A stretch of DNA of 64,000 nt, from positions 62,001 to 126,000 of the forward strand of contig NZ_JAPNTZ010000002.1 in NCBI RefSeq assembly GCF_026626335.1. The letters run 5' to 3'. Below are positions 58,741-64,000 of this stretch, in pieces. The position numbers were made by a program, and so were the translations under genes. This DNA is from Paractinoplanes pyxinae (GTDB taxonomy: Bacteria > Actinomycetota > Actinomycetes > Mycobacteriales > Micromonosporaceae). Each line of letters begins with the position of its first letter. Position 1 is the stretch's first letter. A model generated the notes under the pieces. That model was not told where the DNA came from, did not search any database, and saw only the letters and a list, made by a program, of their open reading frames with translations.

Positions 58741-59217
58741 GTGGAGTCCTGGACGCGCCCGTACACGCCCGGCACCGGCCGCTGGCTGATCATCGGCTGG
58801 GAAGCCTTCGCGCTGGCCCTGCTGGGCTGGACGTCGATCGAGACGTTCGAGCTGAACGACCACGGCCTGCGCCTGCTCGCGTGTGCGCTGGCCGCCGTGT
58901 GGGTGCTCGGCACTCACCGCATCCTGCAGATGGGCGCCTACGTCGGGGCCCGCGGCCTGCGCATTCACGGCCTGCTGCGCTCACGCACGATGGCCTGGGC
59001 CGAGATCTCGCAGGTGCACCTGCATGAGGCGAGCCACCAGATCGGTCCGTTCCGCATCCCGAGCGGCCTGACCGTGCTCATCGAGCGGCGTGACGGCTCG
59101 ACCGTCAACACGGAGCTGTGGGCGCAGGGGGTCGACTTTCACTCGCGGCCGAAGCTGTTCCGCGCGGTCTATCACGAGCTGCGCACCCGTCACCTGGCCG
59201 CGGCCGGAAAAATTTAG
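58741..59217 (+). CDS. Bacterial PH-domain membrane protein
   Basis: 158 residues. Two membrane segments near the start (WLIIGWEAFALALLGWTSIE and LRLLACALAAVWVLGTHRIL) are followed by a bacterial PH-like beta domain (RIHGLLRSRTMAWAEISQVH, then GLTVLIERRDGSTVNTELWA). Function unknown, probably membrane-associated signalling or binding. GTG with TACACT ending 7 bases upstream and no ribosome-binding site. A terminator follows immediately. Confidence 0.85.
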   Translation: MESWTRPYTPGTGRWLIIGWEAFALALLGWTSIETFELNDHGLRLLACALAAVWVLGTHRILQMGAYVGARGLRIHGLLRSRTMAWAEISQVHLHEASHQIGPFRIPSGLTVLIERRDGSTVNTELWAQGVDFHSRPKLFRAVYHELRTRHLAAAGKI

Positions 59218-59245
59218 AGCCGGCGTCCCTTGAGGGGCGCCGGCT
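59218..59245 (+). terminator. Stem-loop terminator after the PH-domain gene
   Basis: AGCCGGCG (59218-59225) and CGCCGGCT (59238-59245) pair perfectly, with an inner CCC-TTGA-GGG, immediately after the stop codon. Confidence 0.85.
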
Positions 59246-59570
59246 GCTGCGCGTCCGGACCGGGTTATCAAGCGTGCACCTGGGTCGTTGTCGGCAGTCC
59301 TTAGCCTCACGGCTCCTCAAATGTGAGCCTGGGGGGCCGCGGTCCCGCCGCAACGTGCCTGCCGTGGCTGATCGCGCGTGGGTTCCCGGTGGCCGTGCAC
59401 GAGAACCGGTGCTTTTACGCCGGGCAACCCCGGCTCCGCTTCGATCCTCGCCTGTTCTTTCTACGCCCGTACCGGCTTGATCGCCAGGGATTCGGCCCGG
59501 CAAATCTGGCTTTCCGCATTAGTCAGACCAAAGCCATTCGCGCTGCTCTTTGGCCCTCGGCAGAACCTGA
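59246..59570. other. 325-base gap with no convincing gene
   Basis: The only open frame of note is a plus-strand one from 59323 to 59607 that enters the HAD gene from the opposite strand. Its third-position GC preference fades in the second half and it has no ribosome-binding site or family motif, so I leave it out. The region also has lower GC than its surroundings (for example CTGTTCTTTCTACG). Confidence 0.5.
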
Positions 59571-60401
59571 TCAGGCAGGTGTGCGGGTGCGGCGGTGCCG
59601 GGCGTAGATGGCGAAGCCGATGGCCGCGCCCACGCCCACGCTGAGGGCGGCCGCGGCCACCGGGACGGCCGGCTTGTCGCGCAGGCGGCGGCTCAGCGGG
59701 ATGGGGTGGCGGAACTCGAGGATCGGCCACTTGTTCTCGACCGCGGCCCGGCGCAGCGTCCGGTCGGGGTTGACGGCGCTGGGGTGGCCGACCGACTCGA
59801 GCAGGGGCAGGTCGCTGCTGGAGTCGGAGTAGGCGTAGCAGTCGGCCAGGTTGTAGCCCCGCTCGGCGGCCAGCTCGCGAACGCCCACGACCTTGCTGGG
59901 GCCGGCCGCGTAGAACTCGACGTCGCCGCTGTAGCGCCCGTCGACGATGCTCATGCGGGTGGCGATGATGTCGGTGATGCCGAGCAGGGCGCCGATCGGG
60001 CGGACCATCTCGTCGCCCGAGGCGGAGACGAGCACGACGTCGCGGCCGGCCGCCTGATGCTCGGCAATCAGGGTCGCGGCCTCGGCGTACACATAGGGGT
60101 TGATCAGCTCGTCCAAGGTCTCGGCGACGATCTGCTGCACCTGCTCGACGCGCCAGCCCTTGCAGAGGGCGGCCAGGTAGTCGCGGGTGCGGGCCATGGC
60201 CTGCTCGTCGGAGCCGCCACCGAGCCGGAACATCAGCTGTGCGTAAGCGGATTTCACCATGTCGCGCCGGCTGATCAGGCCGTCACGGTAGAACGGCCGT
60301 CCGAAGGCCAACGCGCTGGACTTGGCGATGACGGTCTTGTCGAGGTCGAAAAACGCGGCGCTCAGGCCCACGGGCCGAAAGTGTAGTCGCAAGTGGTTCA
60401 T
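59571..60401 (-). CDS. HAD-IB family phosphatase with C-terminal membrane anchor
   Basis: 276 residues. HAD motif I AAFFDLDKTVIAKSSALAFG, motif II VVLVSASGDEMVRP and motif III/IV YAYSDSSSDLPLLESVGHP are intact, as in SerB-like phosphatases. The last about 40 residues hold a membrane segment (VAAAALSVGVGAAIGFAIYA) and a basic tail. Mycobacterial Rv3661 is the positional counterpart. ATG at 60401, with a GTG one codon earlier. It is divergent from the 6C RNA. Confidence 0.9.
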   Translation of the reverse strand: MNHLRLHFRPVGLSAAFFDLDKTVIAKSSALAFGRPFYRDGLISRRDMVKSAYAQLMFRLGGGSDEQAMARTRDYLAALCKGWRVEQVQQIVAETLDELINPYVYAEAATLIAEHQAAGRDVVLVSASGDEMVRPIGALLGITDIIATRMSIVDGRYSGDVEFYAAGPSKVVGVRELAAERGYNLADCYAYSDSSSDLPLLESVGHPSAVNPDRTLRRAAVENKWPILEFRHPIPLSRRLRDKPAVPVAAAALSVGVGAAIGFAIYARHRRTRTPA

Positions 60402-60531
60402 CACCGTCGTCCCGGCGCGTCGGTTCAGGGCGGCCCGTGACTGGCAGTGAAATCGGTCAGACAGGCAGCACTATCGCAGTGAGCCACATTCAGTACTCGA
60501 CTGTGCTGCTTCTGTGAGGCATGCTTGTGCT

Positions 60532-60558
60532 GTTGCGACCGGGATTCACGTTGCGACC
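60532..60558. repeat. Direct repeat of GTTGCGACC upstream of the 6C RNA
   Basis: GTTGCGACC occurs at 60532-60540 and 60550-60558, 18 bases apart from start to start (nearly two helix turns), 25-50 bases upstream of the predicted RNA. It may be the site of an activator of the RNA gene. Confidence 0.5.
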
Positions 60559-60584
60559 CGACGAACATCACCACTTGAAAACAC

Positions 60585-60692
60585 TCCGTGAACCCTCGGT
60601 GATTGCGCCCCCCGCGATCACCGAGTCGATTCGGCTCGACCCCCCCGGAGCCGAATCCTCGGACGGCCCCCGTCTCCCCCGACGGGGGTCGT
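60585..60692 (+). ncRNA. 6C RNA (actinobacterial C-loop small RNA)
   Basis: Two hairpins carry runs of cytosine in the loop, the defining feature of the 6C family. Hairpin 1: 13-bp stem CTCGGTGATTGCG (60595-60607) with CGCGATCACCGAG (60613-60625), six C from 60608 to 60613. Hairpin 2: 10-bp stem GATTCGGCTC (60628-60637) with GAGCCGAATC (60648-60657), seven C at 60640-60646. A third hairpin CCCCCGTC/GACGGGGG (60667-60688) followed by GTTCCCTTTCC is the terminator. Flanked by a HAD-IB gene and the ssd/tadZ locus, as mycobacterial B11 is. The 5' end is estimated. Confidence 0.87.
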
Positions 60693-60710
60693 TCCCTTTC
60701 CGGCGCCGGA

Positions 60711-61064
60711 TCAGGCCCCTGTGGCCTGCGTCGGCTCGGCCGCGACGACCTCGCCCAGGCCGAAGAAGTCGCACAGTCCGGTTACGTCGAGTACACGGCG
60801 GAACGACGGACTCGGGTTGACGACCAGGAAGCGTGCCTCGGCCGCGGTGGCGGCTCGGTAGCCCTCGATCAGCGCGCCCAGACCGGTGGAGTCGATGAAG
60901 CTGGCGGCGCGCAGGTCGACCCGGACGACGGCCGCGGACCACTCGTCGACGGCGTCACGGATGCATCCGGCCAGCTCGTCAGCGTTCGAGAAATCGATCT
61001 CGCCCACGACGGACACGACGGCGGAACCGTCGTCGTCGAGCGAACGGGTGATCGAACTTTCCAT
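60711..61064 (-). CDS. STAS-domain anti-sigma factor antagonist
   Basis: 117 residues. ASFIDSTGLGALIEGYRAAT contains the conserved phosphorylatable Ser of SpoIIAA-like proteins (DSTGLG). It should bind an anti-sigma kinase not found in the window. The ATG at 61064 has TGGGG 5-6 bases upstream. It converges on the 6C RNA; the hairpins of the RNA on the opposite strand may also end this transcript. Confidence 0.9.
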   Translation of the reverse strand: MESSITRSLDDDGSAVVSVVGEIDFSNADELAGCIRDAVDEWSAAVVRVDLRAASFIDSTGLGALIEGYRAATAAEARFLVVNPSPSFRRVLDVTGLCDFFGLGEVVAAEPTQATGA

Positions 61065-61166
61065 GCCAACCCCACAGGTCCGTGTCGGCACCAACATACC
61101 CAACGGCCGCCGCTTCCACTCTCCACGCCGAGACCGCCCTTAGCAGACTGGCGGGACAGCGACGCG

Positions 61167-61196
61167 ATATCCACAAGCGGCCCGGTTGTCCACAGG
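61167..61196. promoter_or_regulatory. Two DnaA-box-like sites before tadZ
   Basis: ATATCCACA (61167-61175, one mismatch to TTATCCACA) and TTGTCCACAGG (61186-61196, perfect box plus GG) lie in the same orientation 19 bases apart, in the gap between the divergent STAS and tadZ genes. Confidence 0.5.
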
Positions 61197-61281
61197 CTGC
61201 GTCGCCGCGCCTGGCCGCCGGTTCCGTCTCCCGCGAAGGTGGGCGCCTCACCCGCTGCCACCCGAGCGCTGGAGACCGCCG

Positions 61282-62355
61282 ATGCCCCCTGCCCGCCTGC
61301 CCCTCGTCGTCACCGCCGACCCCGACCTGCTCGACGATCTGCTGCGCCTCGCCGCGGCCGGGGGCACCAAGGTCGACGTGGCGCCCGACCCGGCCGCCGC
61401 CCGCGCCCGCTACGGCACCGCCCCGATGGTCATGATCGGGGCCGACCAGCTCGAGGCCTGCCTGCGCGCCCGGCTCCCGCGCCGCTCCCGGGTCGCCGTG
61501 GTCGGCCGGGGCGAGGTGGCCGAGCCGATGTGGCACGCCGCCAACGCCCACGGCGTCGAGCACATCGCAGAATTGCCCACCGCCGACACCTGGGTGGTCG
61601 ATCGCTTCGCCGAGCATCTTCAGCAGCCGGTGGGCCGCGTGCTGGCGGTCATCGGCGGGCGGGGCGGCGCCGGTGCCAGCACCCTGGCCGCGGGGCTGGC
61701 GGTGACCGCGGCCCGCGGCCGGCGCCGCACCCTGCTGATCGACGCCGACTCGCTCGGCGGCGGCCTCGACATGATGTTCGGCTGGGAGCGTCGCGACGGC
61801 CTGCGCTGGTCGGCCCTGGCCGAGGCGGGCGGCCGGGTCGATCCGCCGAGCCTGCTCGGGGCGCTGCCGCGCGACGGCGACCTGGTGCTGCTCTCGTTCG
61901 ACCGCGGCACCTCGCCCGCCCTGCCCGCCGAGGCGATGGCCGCCACGATCGACGCCGGCCGCCGCGCCCGCGAGGTGATCGTGGTCGACCTGCCGCGCCG
62001 CCTCGACGACGCCGGCGTGCTCGCGCTCGAGTGCGCCGACCAGGCAGTGCTCATCGTGCCGGCCGAGGTGCGCGCCTCCGCCGCGGCGGCCCGGGTGGCC
62101 GGCCTGGTGCGGGCTCACCGCGAGGAGCTGTCCCTGGTGGTGCGGGGGCCGGCGCCGGGCCGGCTGCGAGCACGCGACATCGCGTCGGCGCTGGGGCTGC
62201 CGCTGATCGGCACGCTGCGGCCCGAGCCGGCGATCTCGCAGCGGATCGAGCACGGCCTGCCGCCGGCCGCCGACGGCAAAGGGCCGCTCGCGCGGCTGTG
62301 CCGGCGGGTGGTCAACGACCTGACGCGCGACGGGGCCGTGGCGGTGGCGGCATGA
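61282..62355 (+). CDS. tadZ: TadZ/CpaE-like (Ssd) ATPase of the Tad/Flp locus
   Basis: 357 residues. The N-terminal 115 residues form a receiver-like domain without the usual Asp site (ADPDLLDDLLRLAAAGGTKV). The ParA/MinD-like ATPase follows with a deviant P-loop GGRGGAGAST (residues 125-134), where the usual first Lys is Arg and the second is Ala, suggesting altered ATP use. TadZ places the pilus machine at the cell pole; the mycobacterial counterpart Ssd affects septation. ATG at 61282 has GGAGA 7 bases upstream. The stop overlaps tadA (ATGA). Confidence 0.88.
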   Translation: MPPARLPLVVTADPDLLDDLLRLAAAGGTKVDVAPDPAAARARYGTAPMVMIGADQLEACLRARLPRRSRVAVVGRGEVAEPMWHAANAHGVEHIAELPTADTWVVDRFAEHLQQPVGRVLAVIGGRGGAGASTLAAGLAVTAARGRRRTLLIDADSLGGGLDMMFGWERRDGLRWSALAEAGGRVDPPSLLGALPRDGDLVLLSFDRGTSPALPAEAMAATIDAGRRAREVIVVDLPRRLDDAGVLALECADQAVLIVPAEVRASAAAARVAGLVRAHREELSLVVRGPAPGRLRARDIASALGLPLIGTLRPEPAISQRIEHGLPPAADGKGPLARLCRRVVNDLTRDGAVAVAA

Positions 62356-63575
62356 CGGCGTACGCGGGACTCGGCAGCCGCCTGGCCGCATCGGCGCCGC
62401 GCGTCGCCGACCGGGTGCGCCACCAGTTCGCCGTCGACGGCGTCGAAGCGACCCCGGCCGCCGTGGTGCAGGCCGTGCGCAGTGAGTCCACGGCCGCCGT
62501 GCTGGGCGACACGGCCGTGCTCCGGCTGGCCGACCGGGTGCACGACCAACTGGTCGGGGCCGGGCCGCTGGCGCCTCTGCTGGCCGATCCGCAGGTGACC
62601 GACGTACTGGTGAACGGGCTCGCGGTCTGGGTCGACCGGGGTGCCGGGCTGCAACGGGCACCCGTCGTGCTCGGCGACCTGGAAGAGGTGCGGCGCCTGG
62701 CTCAGCGGCTCGCGGCAGCGTGCGGGCGCCGGCTCGACGATGGCCAGCCGTACGCGGACGCCCGCCTGCCCGACGGCACCCGCCTGCACGCCGTGCTGCC
62801 CCCGGTGGCGACCGACGGCCCGTACCTGTCGCTGCGCACCTTCCGCCACCGCCCGTTCCGCCTCGACGACCTGGTCGAGCACGGAACCGTCCCGGCCACG
62901 GTCGCCCCGGTGCTGGCCGCGATCGTCGCTGCCCGGCTGGCCTACCTGGTCACCGGCGGCACCGGCAGCGGCAAGACGACGCTGTTGGCCACGCTGCTGG
63001 GCATGGTGCCGCCGACCGAGCGGATCGTCCTGGTCGAGGACGCGGCCGAGCTGCGTCCGCTGCACCCGCACGTGGTCGCCCTGCAGTCCCGCACCGCGAA
63101 CGTCGAGGGGGCGGGCGCGATCGGGCTGACCGACCTGGTGCGGCAGGCGCTGCGGATGCGGCCCGACCGGCTGGTCGTGGGGGAGTGCCGCGGTGCCGAG
63201 ATCGTCGACCTGCTGGGCGCGCTCAACACAGGGCACGACGGCGGCGCGGGCACTCTGCACGCCAATGCGCCGGCCGACGTTCCGGCCCGGCTCGAGGCGC
63301 TGGGGTTGCTCGGTGGGCTGCCCCGGGCGGCGCTGCACGCCCAGGTGGTGGCCGCGCTGCAGGTGGTGCTTCAGGTGCGGCGTACGGAACAGGGGCGCGT
63401 CCTCGAGTCGGTCAGCGTGCTGTTGCCGGCCGGTGAGGAGCGGCTGGCGACCGTGGTTCCGGCCTGGCGCCGCTTGCACGGGGCCGGGCCGGGTGCGGCA
63501 GCGCTGGCCCGGATGCTGGCCGTTCGCGGGGTGGGCGCCCCGGCCGTCCTCCGGCCTCCGGTGGTGGCGCCGTGA
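62352..63575 (+). CDS. tadA: TadA/CpaF secretion ATPase
   Basis: 407 residues. Walker A is LVTGGTGSGKTTLLATLLGM, and the Asp box / Walker B region reads RMRPDRLVVGECRGAEIVDL; the His box LNTGHDGGAGTLHANAPAD is complete. The N-terminal half (QVTDVLVNGLAVWVDRGAGL) matches CpaF. It powers Flp-pilus assembly or secretion. Coupled to tadZ and tadB by overlaps. Confidence 0.94.
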   Translation: MTAYAGLGSRLAASAPRVADRVRHQFAVDGVEATPAAVVQAVRSESTAAVLGDTAVLRLADRVHDQLVGAGPLAPLLADPQVTDVLVNGLAVWVDRGAGLQRAPVVLGDLEEVRRLAQRLAAACGRRLDDGQPYADARLPDGTRLHAVLPPVATDGPYLSLRTFRHRPFRLDDLVEHGTVPATVAPVLAAIVAARLAYLVTGGTGSGKTTLLATLLGMVPPTERIVLVEDAAELRPLHPHVVALQSRTANVEGAGAIGLTDLVRQALRMRPDRLVVGECRGAEIVDLLGALNTGHDGGAGTLHANAPADVPARLEALGLLGGLPRAALHAQVVAALQVVLQVRRTEQGRVLESVSVLLPAGEERLATVVPAWRRLHGAGPGAAALARMLAVRGVGAPAVLRPPVVAP

Positions 63576-64000
63576 CGTGGGGGCCGTTGCTGCTCGTGGT
63601 GGGCGCGTTGGTGGTCGTGCTGCCGATCGGGCGGATCCGGTCGGCGCCACGGGTGTCGGTGGTGGCGCTGGGCCGGCGGGTCGCTGCCTACGCCTCGGTG
63701 GCGCCGAAGCAAGCGCTGGCCGGGGGAATCGCCGGGGCCGGGGTGGTGGGGCTGCTGCTGGGCGGCCCGGTGGCTGCGGCCATCGCCTGCGCGTACGCGG
63801 GGCTCGGGGGCCGGGCCTGGCTGCGGCGGGTGGCTCGCCGGCGGGCGGCGGCGGAACGGTCGGCCGCCCTGGACGCGCTGGCCGGACTGGCGGCCGACCT
63901 GCGGGCGGGGCTGCCGCCGGCCGAGGCCCGGAGCAACGAGGGCGACCGGCTGCGGCGGCTCACGGGTTCGGTGTGGCACCTCGCCGAACGGACCGGGGCG
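63572..64000 (+). CDS. tadB: TadB-like inner-membrane protein, 3' end cut off
   Basis: 143 codons are visible and the gene runs past the window end. Begins VTWGPLLLVVGALVVVLPIG, followed by GGIAGAGVVGLLLGGPVAAA and a basic stretch (RRVARRRAAAERSAALDALA, then GLAADLRAGLPPAEA), the typical N-terminal two-helix plus cytoplasmic domain of T2SS-F/TadB proteins. The GTG overlaps the tadA stop (GTGA). Confidence 0.87.
   Translation, partial: MTWGPLLLVVGALVVVLPIGRIRSAPRVSVVALGRRVAAYASVAPKQALAGGIAGAGVVGLLLGGPVAAAIACAYAGLGGRAWLRRVARRRAAAERSAALDALAGLAADLRAGLPPAEARSNEGDRLRRLTGSVWHLAERTGA

Noticed and set aside
59323..59607. Small plus-strand frame in the gap before the HAD gene
   Set aside because: No ribosome-binding site, no family match, fading codon bias, and it runs into the opposite-strand HAD gene.
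60603..63575. 990-codon frame containing tadA
   Set aside because: Its first half passes through the 6C RNA and out of frame through tadZ with Arg/Pro/Ala-rich nonsense; tadA begins at 62352 by an ATGA overlap.

Overview
The window is about 64 kb of very GC-rich DNA (G or C at most third codon positions, many GTG starts, heavy use of 4-base ATGA/GTGA stop-start overlaps). It comes from a high-GC actinomycete. The best fit is Micromonosporaceae (Actinoplanes/Micromonospora type). The reasons are the futalosine menaquinone genes, the complete 14-gene nuo operon, the type VII secretion genes, the Tad pilus genes next to a 6C small RNA, and a HAD-phosphatase / 6C RNA / Ssd(TadZ) order that matches, from general knowledge, the mycobacterial Rv3661-B11-Rv3660c locus. 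I saw no rRNA, tRNA, insertion sequence, prophage or CRISPR array.

Layout: 1-5000 (mostly minus) holds a cut-off VOC protein, an ABC-2 exporter operon with its winged-helix regulator and a membrane protein, and a HelD/HelR-like RNA polymerase-associated ATPase. 5200-10040 (plus) holds a MazEF-type toxin-antitoxin pair, an ArsR regulator with its MFS exporter, mqnA, and an LPXTG surface protein. 10138-20401 is mixed metabolic and secreted genes: a methyltransferase, AraC regulator, SDR, aldo/keto reductase, a secreted GH64 glucanase with a ricin-type lectin domain, peptidase E, an atypical cytidine deaminase, a SWIM protein and an SNF2 helicase. 20512-41612 is a respiratory block: mqnC, the menaquinone methyltransferase, a geranylgeranyl-reductase-type MenJ, nuoA to nuoN, and a polyprenyl diphosphate synthase. 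A Rex-type operator sits in front of menJ-nuo. 41671-46901 holds small transport and regulatory genes. 46972-54133 holds eccE, two WXG100 genes and a 1,211-residue repeat-rich protein with two SseB-like domains. 54130-59217 holds a hydrolase lacking its nucleophile, a lipoprotein, acs, a degenerate Fic-like protein and a PH-domain protein. 59571-64000 holds the HAD phosphatase, 6C RNA, a STAS protein and tadZ-tadA-tadB (tadB cut by the window end).

How the genes work together: mqnA and mqnC (futalosine route), the polyprenyl diphosphate synthase, the MenG methyltransferase and MenJ make and tailor menaquinone, the electron acceptor of the complex I encoded between them. A Rex site would couple this block to the NADH/NAD+ ratio. 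The eccE-WXG100-SseB genes look like a satellite part of an ESX system whose eccB/C/D and mycosin genes lie elsewhere.

Cross-cutting patterns: at least eleven starts have a TANNNT hexamer ending exactly 6 or 7 bases before the start codon and mostly no usable ribosome-binding site, so leaderless transcription is probably common. Three promoters carry long inverted repeats over or next to the start codon. Three tandem-repeat arrays each run across a gene's stop codon. An 11-mer, CCTGTGGAYAA (DnaA-box-like), recurs in three intergenic regions. Starts marked as chosen over a longer frame are my judgement from ribosome-binding sites or leaderless spacing.
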